Positions 53,150 through 63,765 are shown, numbered from the stretch's first letter. The stretch is 64,000 nucleotides of DNA from Mucilaginibacter gilvus (GCF_004054195.1 NZ_SBIW01000011.1:35909-99908); one strand, 5' to 3'. The notes: generated by a model from the sequence alone, not told the origin. Program-made: numbers and translations.

Positions 53150-53160
53150 TACAGTCATTA
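53150..53160 (+). repeat. Target-site duplication, right copy
   Basis: TACAGTCATTA, exact match of the left flank of the IS4 element. Confidence 0.8.
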
Positions 53161-53345
53161 TAGATATTACACCTACTGACGGGGCTGAAAAAAAATCAAT
53201 CTCGGGTTTACCATTACTTACTTCTGCCTTATTTAAACCCGATCATCTACACCTGTTGCGTCATCGCCCCGAGAATGTTCCACCAATATACTTTTGCGAT
53301 TGCCGCAAATATTTCCCTTTATTTTCCAGTCAGGAGTTGTGATTA

Positions 53346-54233
53346 TTAACTTTCCTGATGCGTTAGACTCAAATCTGCAATTATCTCAAGTAGGTTCAAT
53401 ACTGCAGGGCTTCTGTCGTCCTTACGCCAGCTAACATACAGATCCGTACTAAAGGGAATTTCGAGTGCTCGTATTCCTGGTGTGCCGTGATGAACGAAAC
53501 TTATCGGTAAGATTGCAACACCTAATCCTCTGGAAATTAATCCAAGCACACTTGACCCGAAATCTGAATGGTAGGTAGCCACTGGTTTTATTTGATAAAA
53601 TTTAAAGATCTCCTGTACGAAAAAATAAAAGTTGCTTCTTGCATTAGCAATTGGAAGAATGAATTGCTGTTTAGCCAAACTTGTATTGGTAATGTCATCA
53701 GATGTTACAAACGAGTGCGACTTCGGGACAAAAAGCGCAACAGGCAAACTGCTAATTAACTTTGAACTGATGTCCGGCAACTTGCTAACCTGTCTGGTAA
53801 ATGCCAAATCATTTTTATACTCCAGTAACGATTGCTGGGCATCTTCATACACCAGCTGAAGCAAATCAATGGTTATTCCGGGATAACTTTCAGCGACACG
53901 GGCCAGAAGTTCTGGCAGCATTGAGAACGAAATTGAATCGGGATGAACAATTCGGATATGACCTGTTTCCCCTTTTCCAATTTTTTTTGCAAATACATGC
54001 ACTTCATTCAGGTCATTCAGAAGTGTCGACCATTTATTTTTTAAAAATATACCTGATGGGGTTAATTTCACATTACGTTTATTACGCTCAAAAAGTGATA
54101 CGCCTAATTCTTCTTCCAGTGTCTTAATCTGTCTACTCAGAGCAGACTGGGTAATATTTATCATATTCGCGGTCCGCCAAAAATGAAGTTCTTCCGATAG
54201 TTTTAAAAAATTTCTGATTTGCTGGATATCCAT
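53346..54233 (-). CDS. LysR-family transcriptional regulator
   Basis: A 295-residue LysR protein: winged-helix domain at residues 1-60 with FLKLSEELHFWRTANMINITQSALSRQIKTLEEELGVSLFER, linker helix, and a periplasmic-binding-protein-like ligand domain (~90-290). It reads divergently from an epoxide hydrolase gene across ~118 bases containing an inverted repeat, the standard LysR arrangement, so it most likely controls that gene. The inducer is unknown. Confidence 0.92.
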   Translation of the reverse strand: MDIQQIRNFLKLSEELHFWRTANMINITQSALSRQIKTLEEELGVSLFERNKRNVKLTPSGIFLKNKWSTLLNDLNEVHVFAKKIGKGETGHIRIVHPDSISFSMLPELLARVAESYPGITIDLLQLVYEDAQQSLLEYKNDLAFTRQVSKLPDISSKLISSLPVALFVPKSHSFVTSDDITNTSLAKQQFILPIANARSNFYFFVQEIFKFYQIKPVATYHSDFGSSVLGLISRGLGVAILPISFVHHGTPGIRALEIPFSTDLYVSWRKDDRSPAVLNLLEIIADLSLTHQES

Positions 54234-54241
54234 TTTTTAAT

Positions 54242-54308
54242 GCGTAAAATTCATTAATCAATACAAAATTGACATTTTTTTGCATTTAATTATCAATTAC
54301 TTTTACGC
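54242..54308. promoter_or_regulatory. LysR/epoxide hydrolase intergenic inverted repeat
   Basis: GCGTAAAA (54242-54249) and TTTTACGC (54301-54308) are perfect complements, and pairing continues imperfectly inward (ATT, AT, A matches). The spacing between the two arms is about 50 bases, long for one LysR box but suitable for a looped or two-site operator. Confidence 0.45.
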
Positions 54309-54351
54309 TTTATCAAATTAAGATTAATGTATTGAATTAAACGTTGTGAAT

Positions 54352-55629
54352 ATGCTTAGCAGAAGAGAACTAATTAAGACAGGTTGTATTACGATAGCTT
54401 CTCTTTCTTTACCTTTCCAAATAAAAGCCGGTAATTTTATGGACAATATAAAAACTTCAAGCCCTGTTATTATAAAGCCATTTTCTGCCAATATCCCACA
54501 GGAGATACTTGATGATCTTAAAGTAAGATTAAAACTTAGCCGTTGGCCGGATGCACTTCCGGCTTACGGTTGGGGTACCGGTGCTGATCTTTCTTACATG
54601 AAAGATCTTACAGCGTATTGGCAGGATAAGTTTGACTGGCGAAAAACAGAAAATGCGATCAATGCCCATCCGAATTTCCTTGCGGACATCGAAGGCCACC
54701 AGATACATTTTATGCATATCAAAGGTAAAGGAAAAAGATCCGTTCCATTACTGATTACCCATGGTTGGCCAGGCTCCTTCCTGGAAATGATGAAATTGAT
54801 ACCCTTACTTACTGAAGATCCTGATTTCTCTTTTGATCTTGTTATCCCATCAGTTCCTGGCTTTGGATTCTCAAGTAAGCCAACACAGCCCGGTTGCAAC
54901 AGCGCGTTTGTGGCTAATCTTTGGCACCAGTTAATGCCAGCCCTTGGCTATGACCGATACGGTGTTCAAGGTGGTGATATTGGTTCTGGTGTAAGCTCCT
55001 GGCTTGCCCTGCATTATCCTGAACAGGTTATCGGTTTGCACTTAAATTATATTTCGGGTTCTTATAAACCGTATTTACCTGATGGAGAACCATTGTCGGA
55101 TGAAGTATTAGCTTTTCAGAAGAAAGGGGCGGAATGGTCGGCAAAAGAGGGTGCCTATGCATATATGCATGCGACAAAACCACTTACCGCTGCTTATGGC
55201 CTTAACGATTCCCCTGTTGGATTATGCGCCTGGATCATTGAAAAATTCAATGGCTGGAGCGATAACCGCGGGAATATTGAAAACACCTTTACCAAAGACG
55301 AGCTGCTCGCCAACGTTACCCTTTATTGGATTACTCAAACAATTTATTCCTCCATGAGAATCTATAACGAAAATAGTAAGTGCCCTTTGACCTTTGGTAA
55401 GAACGAATTTGTAAAAGTTCCTGTTAGTTTTGCGAAGTTCCCCAAGGAATTGCCCACACCTCCCCGTTCTTACATTGAAAAAGGCTTCAATATCCAGCAC
55501 TGGACAGAGATGCCTATAGGTGGGCATTTCGCTGCCGCAGAGCAACCCGAATTACTGGCGATGGATATCAATTTTTTTTTGGTCTTAAGTGATTTGGCCT
55601 ATATTTCAAAAAAGCTCCGTAAACTCTAA
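54352..55629 (+). CDS. Epoxide hydrolase (alpha/beta fold) with Tat-like signal
   Basis: A 425-residue exported protein. The start is ATG (MLSRRELIKTG); a GTG two codons upstream is possible. SRRELIK is a twin-arginine signal. The N-terminal epoxide-hydrolase (EHN) domain has SRWPDAL and DWRKTENAINAHPNF, and the oxyanion motif is HGWPG. The nucleophile Asp is in VQGGDIGSGV, the lid has two Tyr candidates, and GGHFAAAEQPE holds the catalytic His. It would hydrolyse epoxides or related esters outside the cytoplasm. Divergent from the LysR gene. Confidence 0.9.
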   Translation: MLSRRELIKTGCITIASLSLPFQIKAGNFMDNIKTSSPVIIKPFSANIPQEILDDLKVRLKLSRWPDALPAYGWGTGADLSYMKDLTAYWQDKFDWRKTENAINAHPNFLADIEGHQIHFMHIKGKGKRSVPLLITHGWPGSFLEMMKLIPLLTEDPDFSFDLVIPSVPGFGFSSKPTQPGCNSAFVANLWHQLMPALGYDRYGVQGGDIGSGVSSWLALHYPEQVIGLHLNYISGSYKPYLPDGEPLSDEVLAFQKKGAEWSAKEGAYAYMHATKPLTAAYGLNDSPVGLCAWIIEKFNGWSDNRGNIENTFTKDELLANVTLYWITQTIYSSMRIYNENSKCPLTFGKNEFVKVPVSFAKFPKELPTPPRSYIEKGFNIQHWTEMPIGGHFAAAEQPELLAMDINFFLVLSDLAYISKKLRKL

Positions 55630-56521
55630 TTTTACGAACTGTGGTCTCTCTGTCGGCAGAAAAAAAAATCTGTAATCTATCATTTACTACTTTTTTAATA
55701 ACATCGATTCTAATAGCCGCAACAGCACTAAGCCGAACCATTTGCTGCAAGGAACACAAAATTTGGCAATCAAAATCAACAGTTGATGTCAGAATTAAAT
55801 TTTGAACTGCTTTGAATTCCCTACAAAACCTCGTTCCCAAATTTAATTGGCGACCATTGTTCCAAATTGCCTTATGATACACCCCCTTTTTTTTAAAAGG
55901 CGGTTTTTGACTTATAAACCAACTTAATTCAAACCCATCCCTCCACTTTTCTTAAAAATTCAAATTCAAGTTAGTTAAAGATAGCCGCCATTAGTGATAT
56001 AAAATCGTCAACCAAACAAACCTTAGCCATTTTCAGGCTCGGGACAAGGCTATTAAAACGGTGCTAATTAGACGATGCCGAATTGTTGTTAAATGGAGCA
56101 AAGGCTGAAGCGCGGTTTTTTGAAAGCCAGTTACAGGAAAAGACTTTAACGGATGTTTAACTCTTGCTGCTCAGAAACTGATCAGGTCTGAAAATCAAAG
56201 AATAAATGTTTTAATCCTACTAATTGGTATCGTCACTATTGTGTTAGTTGGCGTTGCCATTGTTTCCTATAAAGTATATCCACACGGGATGCAAAACGGG
56301 TCAATGATTTTGCGAAAAGATTGGTTGATGGAAATTATGAATGTGTTTGTGCGCAGTATGGTGACAACCGGGAAGTGACTTATTTGTATCGCTTGTCAAA
56401 AAATATGTACGAATTGATACGTTATAAATAGGCTAACCATTGTTCTTTGTGTCTCCCAGTTTTCAAATGTAAACTTGAAAAGGAGCAAAATAAATTGTAA
56501 TAATTAAAAAACATTTTACGG
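55630..56521. other. Gene-poor region with decayed coding relics
   Basis: About 890 bases. On the plus strand at 56070-56160, DDAELLLNGAKAEARFFESQ reads as protein but has a stop before it. At ~56165-56380, AAQKLIRSENQRINVLILLIGIVTIVLVGVAIVSYKV is a membrane-helix relic without a proper start. A minus-strand frame at 55568-55882 (GTG start) has no recognised family. The last 80 bases are an AT-rich leader for the esterase gene. Probably fossils of earlier genes. Confidence 0.45.
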
Positions 56522-57991
56522 ATGACGCACCATTTTTATTTGAGCCGTATAATGGCCAAATTCTTACTTGTTTTAATAATAGTTACAGTTAATGGAACTG
56601 CTTATTCGTTAAATATAAACAAAGAAAAAAAGTTGACAGCCTGTCAACTTTTTTCAGACCACGTAATTCTTCAACAAAAAGCGAAAGTTAATATTTGGGG
56701 CTCGTCAACTCCGGGGCAAAAAGTTAATGTTTCAGGTAGTTGGGGTAAAAGAGCGAGCGCCATCACAGGGGCAAACGGCAAATGGAACTTGAAAATAAAA
56801 ACTCCGCAGGCGGGTGGGCCTTATAGCATTGTTATTGTGGCCGCAGGGCAAACTATTGATATAAAAGATGTACTGATTGGCGAAGTTTGGCTTGCCTCAG
56901 GTCAGTCGAATATGGATATACCGTTAAAAGGCTGGCCACCGGGCGATACCATATTCAATTCTGCCCAAGAGATAAGTAACGCGGAGTACTCCAGCATTAG
57001 ATTCATGAAAATACCATTTAAGATATCAACAATCCCGTTAGGTTCAGTTGATGGTAAATGGATATCCTCCTCCCCCCAAACTGCTGGTGATTTTAGTGCG
57101 ACCGCATATTTCTACGCGAAGGCTCTGTACAAAAAACTTCACGTTCCAATTGGTATCATCCAATCTTCCATAGGAGGGACACCGGTGGAGGCTTGGACAA
57201 GCAAAGGTTACTTATCAAAAATGATTGATTTTAATAAAATAATTGAAGAACAGGAAACACAAAATACCAACACAACGAAGATCAATAGCAATTCTCCGAC
57301 AGTCCTTTTCAATGGGATGATTAATCCTGTAGTACAGTATACTATAAAAGGCATTATTTGGTACCAGGGCGAATCGAATGTTGGCAGGGCCGAGCAATAT
57401 AAACGACTGTTCCCAAATTTAATTAAAGATTGGCGGAATCAATGGGGAGAAGAGCTACCGTTCTACTATGTGCAAATAGCACCATATATTTATGAAGCCG
57501 TCGATCAGCATGAACAAGGGCAAAAGTTGAGAGATGCGCAACGCTACGGATTGTACCTTCATCATACCGGAATGGTAAGTACACTCGATGTTGGTTATCT
57601 GAGAACGGCGCACCCACCTTACAAACAGCAAGTCGGTGAGCGGTTAGCGCTATTTGCTTTAAAAAACCAATACGGCGAAAAATCTCTTGTTGCGTCAGGC
57701 CCATTATTCAAAAAGGCAATAATCTCGGGCAAAGAAATTAACATAGAATTTGAATCTGTAGGAGGGGGGTTAGTTTCATCGGCTAATGGTTTAAATAACT
57801 TTGAGATAGCAGGTGCGGATAAAATTTATGTAAAAGCGGATGCAAAAATAGTAGAGAATAAAGTAGTGGTCAGCAACGCATCAGTTATTAATCCTTTTTA
57901 TGTGAGATACGCTTGGAGCGATGAAAGTATTGGAACCTTATTCAATAAAGAAGGACTTCCTGCTGCAACCTTTACATCAGAGGATCAATAG
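56522..57991 (+). CDS. Sialate O-acetylesterase-type SGNH hydrolase
   Basis: A 489-residue exported protein; the signal lies at residues ~11-30 (an internal ATG at residue 11, MAKFLL, may be the true start). A beta-sandwich part (~38-115) is followed by the SASA esterase domain: SGQSNM (Ser near 128), GIIQSSIGGTPVEAW, and late YQGESN with catalytic Asp/His near the C-terminal part (TLDVG...HPPYK). It removes O-acetyl groups from sugars. It is followed by GH97 and GH28, so it likely deacetylates plant polysaccharides. Confidence 0.88.
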   Translation: MTHHFYLSRIMAKFLLVLIIVTVNGTAYSLNINKEKKLTACQLFSDHVILQQKAKVNIWGSSTPGQKVNVSGSWGKRASAITGANGKWNLKIKTPQAGGPYSIVIVAAGQTIDIKDVLIGEVWLASGQSNMDIPLKGWPPGDTIFNSAQEISNAEYSSIRFMKIPFKISTIPLGSVDGKWISSSPQTAGDFSATAYFYAKALYKKLHVPIGIIQSSIGGTPVEAWTSKGYLSKMIDFNKIIEEQETQNTNTTKINSNSPTVLFNGMINPVVQYTIKGIIWYQGESNVGRAEQYKRLFPNLIKDWRNQWGEELPFYYVQIAPYIYEAVDQHEQGQKLRDAQRYGLYLHHTGMVSTLDVGYLRTAHPPYKQQVGERLALFALKNQYGEKSLVASGPLFKKAIISGKEINIEFESVGGGLVSSANGLNNFEIAGADKIYVKADAKIVENKVVVSNASVINPFYVRYAWSDESIGTLFNKEGLPAATFTSEDQ

Positions 57992-58125
57992 TGATTTCCA
58001 ATCCGGATTGAAATTGCTTTTGATTGATAACAAGGAACAATAACCGCCACCGAGTGCATGATATTAATTGCCGCAACTTTACTATTAATAGCTACAAAAA
58101 TTTAACATTATACTATAAATCAGAA

Positions 58126-60087
58126 ATGAAATTATCTAAAAAAGTAGCCAATAGCCTTATCTTATTCTTGGGTATGGCAACTCAAGTCTTGGCACAGAGG
58201 AAACCCATTGAGTTGGTGTCGCCTAATGGTGAATTAAAAGTTTCCATTAACCTTAGCGACAAAATATACTATTCAATAGCCGGCGGTAGCCAGAACTTAT
58301 TGACCAATAATCACTTGGGACTGATCCTGAACGATGGCACACTCGGCGAAAACCCAATACTTGTCTCGGCCAGGAAAACAAAAGGAGAGGAAATTATTAA
58401 ACCTTACGTACCGCTTAAGTTTTCGACCATTAGAAGCACGTATAACGACTTGCTGTTGACCTTTAAAGGCAATTATGCTGTTGAGTTTCGTGCATTTGAT
58501 GATGGGGTTGCTTATCGTTTTATCACCAGCAAAAAAGGTAATATAGAAGTTCTGAATGAAGATTTCTCGGTAAATTTCCCCGGTAATTACCTGCTGCATT
58601 TACAGCAAAATAACAGTTTTAAAACATCATATGAAGAACTTTACCAGCATGTCGAATCGGCCAACTGGAAAGCAACTGATAAAATGGCCGACCTGCCGGC
58701 GTTGATCGATACCAAAAATCGATACAAGATACTGATCAGTGAGTCTGATTTATCAGATTATCCGGGCATGTTTCTAAAAGGTACAGGCAGCGGTGCCGAG
58801 GCTACTTTTCCGAAAGCACCACTGGAGTTTGGGCCAGACGGCGACCGCAGCCAAAAAATCTTAAAATCAGCCGATTATATAGCCAAAACAATTGGCGCCC
58901 GCAATTTTCCCTGGCGCTACTTTGTAATTACTAAAGACGACCGCCAACTAATGACTAATACAATGACATTGAAATTGGCCTCAAAAAGCGTGATAGCTGA
59001 TCCATCCTGGATCAAACCGGGACAGGCCAGCTGGGAGTGGTGGAATGATGCCACGCCTTATGGGCCTGATGTGAATTTTGTATCGGGTTATAATCTGGAT
59101 ACTTATAAATACTACATAGATTTCGCCTCGAAATACGGTATTAAATACATTGTGATGGACGAAGGCTGGGCCAACAAAACTACCGACCCATATACGCCTA
59201 ACCCCAAAGTTGACGTGAAAGAATTGATTCGCTATGGCAAAACTAAAAATGTTGATATTATTTTGTGGTTGACTTGGTTAACCGTCCATAATAATATGGG
59301 CTTGTTTAAAACCTTTCAGGAATGGGGCATTAAAGGTGTTAAAATTGATTTCATGGACCGTAGCGACCAGTGGATGGTTAACTACTACGAGAATGTGGTT
59401 AAAGAGGCCGCTAAGTATCAAATATTTGTTGATTTCCACGGTGCTTTTAAACCATCGGGTTTAGAGTACAAATATCCGAACCTGATATCGTATGAAGGTG
59501 TGCGTGGACTGGAACAAATGCAAGGTTGTTTTCCGGATAACAGTATTTATTTGCCGTTCATGCGTAATGCCGTCGGTCCGATGGATTTTACACCTGGCGC
59601 AATGATTAATATGCAACCGGATGTTAATCAGGCTACCCGGCCAAACGCATCAGCAAATGGCACCCGTGTTAATCAATTAGCCATGTATGTGGTATTTGAA
59701 AGTGGTGTGCAAATGCTGTGCGATAACCCTACCCTTTATTACCGAAACGCAGATTGCACCGAGTTTATTAGTAGCGTACCAACCACTTGGGACGAAACGA
59801 AACCATTGATTGCGACAGTAGGCGAATTGGCAGTGACCGCTAAACGCAAAGGTGATAAATGGTTTATCGGAGGCATAACCAATAGTAAACAACCATCAAG
59901 GGATATTGAATTGAACTTCGATTTTTTAGATAAAGGCAAAACCTATACAATGACTTATTTTGAGGACGGGATCAATGCCGGCAAACAGGCCATGGACTAT
60001 CGCAAAAAGACGATTCAAGTGAAAGCAGGCGATAAGCTGGCGATTAAAATGGTCCGCAATGGCGGATGGGCTGCTGTTTTAAATTGA
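58126..60087 (+). CDS. Glycoside hydrolase family 97
   Basis: A 653-residue exported enzyme, starting at MKLSKKVANSL, whose signal ends VLAQ; an in-frame ATG 34 codons upstream is unlikely. N-terminal beta-sandwich (PIELVSPNGELKVSI), central (beta/alpha)8 barrel with YIVMDEGWA, IKGVKIDFMDRSDQ, FVDFHGAFKP and SYEGVRGLEQ, and a C-terminal beta domain. GH97 acts on alpha-glucosides or alpha-galactosides; which is not resolvable from visible residues. The neighbouring esterase and GH28 make a pectin side-chain target plausible. Confidence 0.92.
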   Translation: MKLSKKVANSLILFLGMATQVLAQRKPIELVSPNGELKVSINLSDKIYYSIAGGSQNLLTNNHLGLILNDGTLGENPILVSARKTKGEEIIKPYVPLKFSTIRSTYNDLLLTFKGNYAVEFRAFDDGVAYRFITSKKGNIEVLNEDFSVNFPGNYLLHLQQNNSFKTSYEELYQHVESANWKATDKMADLPALIDTKNRYKILISESDLSDYPGMFLKGTGSGAEATFPKAPLEFGPDGDRSQKILKSADYIAKTIGARNFPWRYFVITKDDRQLMTNTMTLKLASKSVIADPSWIKPGQASWEWWNDATPYGPDVNFVSGYNLDTYKYYIDFASKYGIKYIVMDEGWANKTTDPYTPNPKVDVKELIRYGKTKNVDIILWLTWLTVHNNMGLFKTFQEWGIKGVKIDFMDRSDQWMVNYYENVVKEAAKYQIFVDFHGAFKPSGLEYKYPNLISYEGVRGLEQMQGCFPDNSIYLPFMRNAVGPMDFTPGAMINMQPDVNQATRPNASANGTRVNQLAMYVVFESGVQMLCDNPTLYYRNADCTEFISSVPTTWDETKPLIATVGELAVTAKRKGDKWFIGGITNSKQPSRDIELNFDFLDKGKTYTMTYFEDGINAGKQAMDYRKKTIQVKAGDKLAIKMVRNGGWAAVLN

Positions 60088-60148
60088 GCGCAAAGCAAGT
60101 ATCACAATTTCAGAAGCAATTAAGTTAGATTGTTAATAATGTAACAAC

Positions 60149-61627
60149 ATGGACATGACCAAGGTATATAAAAATACAGTCTTACTTACGTTAGTGCTTT
60201 CAACCACGGCTTTAACAAATACGTTTTCTGCATCAGCTAAAGACTACGCCGCCTCATATTTTGGTATACAAGCGGGAGGCATTGTACTTAATACGCGTTC
60301 TATACAATATGGTATTGACTATATCAGCCAAAATGGTGGTGGTCGGCTAATTTTTCCGGCCGGAGAATATCTAACAGGTTGCATTCATTTTAAGTCGGAT
60401 GTAACGATTCAACTGGATGAGGGTTCCGTGTTATTAGGCTCTGTTAATCCTTTTGATTACGACCGGCAAAACACGGCTTTCGACCATAATTTCAGTACAT
60501 CACTTGCACTGGTTTTGGGTCTCAATCAGCATAATATAAGCATTACAGGTAAGGGCACTATTGATGGACAGGGTAAGGAACTTGCAGCTAACGTAGGTGA
60601 ATTGCTAAGAAAGGGCTTAGAAAAAGGTGGCTCAATAAATCGTCCCGACGAAGACAGGCGGCCGATGATCGTTAATCTTTTCGGCTGTGAAAATGTAGTG
60701 ATCAAAAATATCACCCTTAAAAATTCGGCTTGCTGGACGGAGTGTTATAATCAGTGTAAAAATGTTACAATTGATAGCATCCGGGTGGAAAGTCGCGCGT
60801 TTTGGAACAATGACGGCATTGATATTGTTGATTGCGATAATTTTAAAGTTACAAATTCTTATTTCGACAGCAGCGATGATGGCATTTGCCTAAAGTCCTT
60901 AAGTCCCGATGTCGCTAACCAAAATATTCTGATCCAAAACAACAGCATGACGACTGATGCCAGCGGTATCAAGTTTGGTACAGCATCATTAGGTGGTTTT
61001 AAAAACATCCGAATACTAAATAACAAAGTTTTTGACACTAACCGTTCTGCAATCGCATTAGAAGCGGTTGACGGCGCGACAATTGAAAATATTGGAGTTG
61101 ACGGATTAGTAGGTATAAACATTGGTAATGCGATCTTTTTGCGCGCAGGCGCTCGCAAGCCTACTCGCAAAAGCGAGATTAAAAATGTGTCTATCCAAAA
61201 TGTGTATGTGGAGATCCGCACAGAAAAAAATCCGCTTAAAGCCATGCCGGGTATAGTAATTGGCGGGATGCCCGATCAAATAATCAGTAACGTATCGCTT
61301 AAAAACATAGTCATCAAGTTTCCGGGAGGCGCAGAAAAAGCGATGGCTAAAATAACTACTGATAATATGAAAAATATCCCCTAAAAGCCAGATAGCTATC
61401 CTGAATACAACATGTTCGGCGAATTGCCTTCATGGGGAGTATATATACGCCATGCACGTAATATTCAGGTTGCGGGATTATCGATAACTGCTGATAAAGC
61501 CGATTTCAGGACGGCTATAGTTTTGGATGATGTGCATAAAGCAGTGTTTAAAAAGCTTATGGTAAAAGAACCGGAGAGTAAAAGGAAGATTTTTACCTAT
61601 AATTCGTCTGAGATTACGCCGAAATAA
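60149..61627 (+). pseudogene. Glycoside hydrolase family 28 gene interrupted by an in-frame TAA
   Basis: The first 411 codons read as an exported GH28 (signal to ~residue 29; beta-helix strands INNI-type repeats; NNDGIDIVD and SSDDGICLKS as catalytic-type Asp). At 61382-61384 a TAA stops the frame after NMKNIP, yet the same frame continues KPDSYPEYNMFGELPSWGVYIRH... for 80 more codons, which is the expected C-terminal part. One base change (GAA to TAA fits the family's Glu) explains it. The truncated protein lacks the final coils and is likely unstable. The usual GHG of active polygalacturonases is SGIKFGT here. Confidence 0.82.
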
Positions 61628-61848
61628 ACCACCTAACATAAAAGGAATCCAGATATTACTGTTCAGATCTTAAACCATACATTTTCTAAACCAATATTTC
61701 TACATCTACTGGGTTCTTAGCAGTGGGATGGTATTTTGTTTGAATTGAATACCTTTTAATGTTAGATTTATATCGTTATCCCTTGATTAATTTTCGCATG
61801 TATTGTTTTAGTCGTAAATAGAACGCATTAAAAATTAAATATAGTACT

Positions 61849-63612
61849 ATGGAAGATTTACAAAATGAAAGTGAAAAGTTCAGGAAGGTTTTCGTGCCGT
61901 CTTACCCATACAACGGAGGTTTTGAACATGGACTACTAAGTGACCTTGACCCGGGCACTCGAACCTTACCGGCGGGTTTTCAGGTGGCCCCTAAATTCCG
62001 GCCTTTGCCGGTTGATATTGTCTTTGAAAAGGACGTTTTGATCACCTTACGCGACGGCGTACGAATCTACGTTGATGTTTTCCGGCCCGTGAGCACCGAA
62101 AAAGTTCCTGTTATTATCGCCTGGAGCCCATACGGTAAAAGCGGTGGGACGGCTCCCAAAACGACCGGCCTTTTCGATATGCTTGGCCTCGATAACGGCA
62201 TGCTCTCGGGCCTGGCGAAATTTGAGGGCCCCGACCCCGCCTATTGGTGTGCGCAAGGCTACGCGATTTGCAATCCTGACGCCCGGGGTATCGCCCATTC
62301 CGAAGGCGACAGTTCGATGATTGGACGGCAGGAAGGAAAGGATTGCTATGATTTGATCGAATGGCTTGCTATTCAGTCTTGGTGTAACAGCAAGGTGGCC
62401 ATGAGCGGCACCTCTTATCTCGCCTTCTCGCAGTGGTTCATTGCTGCCGAACAGCCACCCCACTTGGCCGCTATTAACCCTTGGGAAGGGTTGAGTGACG
62501 CATATCGGGACCTCACGAAGCGCGGCGGCATGCCAGACCTTCACTTCACAAAACGATTAGAGATCAACCAGGTTGGCAAGGGGCAGCGCGAAGATGTTGT
62601 TGCCGAAGCGTTACGATATCCACTGGCCAACCATGAGGTTTGGGAGGATAAAATTGCGCGGTTCGATAAGATTACCGTGCCCGCCTTTGTAGTAGCGAGT
62701 TATTCCAACACACTGCATACCGCAGGTACCTTCCGAGCCTGGCGCAGAATGGCCTCGGCAGAGAAATGGCTGCGTATCCATAATACGCAGGAATGGCCGG
62801 ACTATTACGAAGACGCCAATATTGAAGATCTGCGCCGCTTTTTCGACCATTACCTGAAGGGCAATGAAAATGGCTGGGAACAGACGCCGAGGGTACGGTA
62901 CGCATTGCACGACTTTGAGGGTGGTGACCATATCAATCAGCCGGCAAATGAATTCCCCCCACAAGATGTTACCCTCAAGAGGTACTACCTCAACGGCAGA
63001 TCACGTACCCTGACCCCGGAAGCACCTTCGCAAGAAGTTAAAGTAGCGTATGACACTCAAGCTGATCCGGGGCTGGCATCTTTTACGATTCGTTTCGATC
63101 AGGAAGTCGTTATGGTTGGGTATCCTAAGGTGCATCTTTGGGTAGAAGCTGCCGGGGCTGACGACATGGACCTGTTTATTCTACTTCAAAAGTTAGATCG
63201 CCACGGCAATCATTTGCAACAGTTCGTAGTACCTAATCAGGGTGCTTTGATGCAAGACCTCACCGAGCGTGGTGGGTCTGTTCTCCGATACAAAGGATCC
63301 AATGGCCGGTTGCGCGTATCGGCGCGGCATTTGGACGAAAAGCTTTCTACCGATGCAGTTCCGTCACACAGTTTCGACCGGGTTGAGAAATTGCAAACGG
63401 GTGAAGTAGCCGAAATAGAGATTGACCTTTTCCCAATAGGCATGGTTTTTTATCCGGACCAACAGCTAAGACTGGTAATCAGCGCAAAAAATGATCTGGG
63501 AGCGATTATGCCCGGGACACCCGGATTTGTTCCCGAAAATAAGGGACAGCATATAATCCATACGGGAGGGGCCCAAGCCTCATACCTCCAACTTCCGATT
63601 AAGCCGGTATAA
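61849..63612 (+). CDS. CocE/NonD-family (S15-type) hydrolase
   Basis: A 587-residue cytoplasmic alpha/beta hydrolase. The N-terminal part has VLITLRDGVRIYVDVFRPV, the strand PVIIAWSPYGK, and the GTSYLAF nucleophile (Ser189), as in X-Pro dipeptidyl peptidase/cocaine-esterase enzymes. The C-terminal jelly roll (~370-587) has VGYPKVHLWVEAAGADDMDLF and RLVISAKNDLG. It is an intracellular esterase/amidase; the substrate is unknown. Its base composition is visibly GC-richer than its flanks, suggesting transfer from another lineage. Confidence 0.9.
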   Translation: MEDLQNESEKFRKVFVPSYPYNGGFEHGLLSDLDPGTRTLPAGFQVAPKFRPLPVDIVFEKDVLITLRDGVRIYVDVFRPVSTEKVPVIIAWSPYGKSGGTAPKTTGLFDMLGLDNGMLSGLAKFEGPDPAYWCAQGYAICNPDARGIAHSEGDSSMIGRQEGKDCYDLIEWLAIQSWCNSKVAMSGTSYLAFSQWFIAAEQPPHLAAINPWEGLSDAYRDLTKRGGMPDLHFTKRLEINQVGKGQREDVVAEALRYPLANHEVWEDKIARFDKITVPAFVVASYSNTLHTAGTFRAWRRMASAEKWLRIHNTQEWPDYYEDANIEDLRRFFDHYLKGNENGWEQTPRVRYALHDFEGGDHINQPANEFPPQDVTLKRYYLNGRSRTLTPEAPSQEVKVAYDTQADPGLASFTIRFDQEVVMVGYPKVHLWVEAAGADDMDLFILLQKLDRHGNHLQQFVVPNQGALMQDLTERGGSVLRYKGSNGRLRVSARHLDEKLSTDAVPSHSFDRVEKLQTGEVAEIEIDLFPIGMVFYPDQQLRLVISAKNDLGAIMPGTPGFVPENKGQHIIHTGGAQASYLQLPIKPV

Positions 63613-63765
63613 TTAGATCTGGATAGAGGCGTAATAGCAGTTGAATACGTGGAGAAGAGTCTTGGCCTGATAATGCTTTAACTTTCTTAGTGAAAAGTGC
63701 AATCAGTGTCTGTTTAATTTGTAGAGAGGCAAAAAAAGTTTGCTAATTTCAATTACTACATTTTC

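Noticed and set aside
55568..55882. Minus-strand 104-residue frame after the epoxide hydrolase gene
   Set aside because: GTG start, overlaps the end of the enzyme gene and has no known family; at most a relic.
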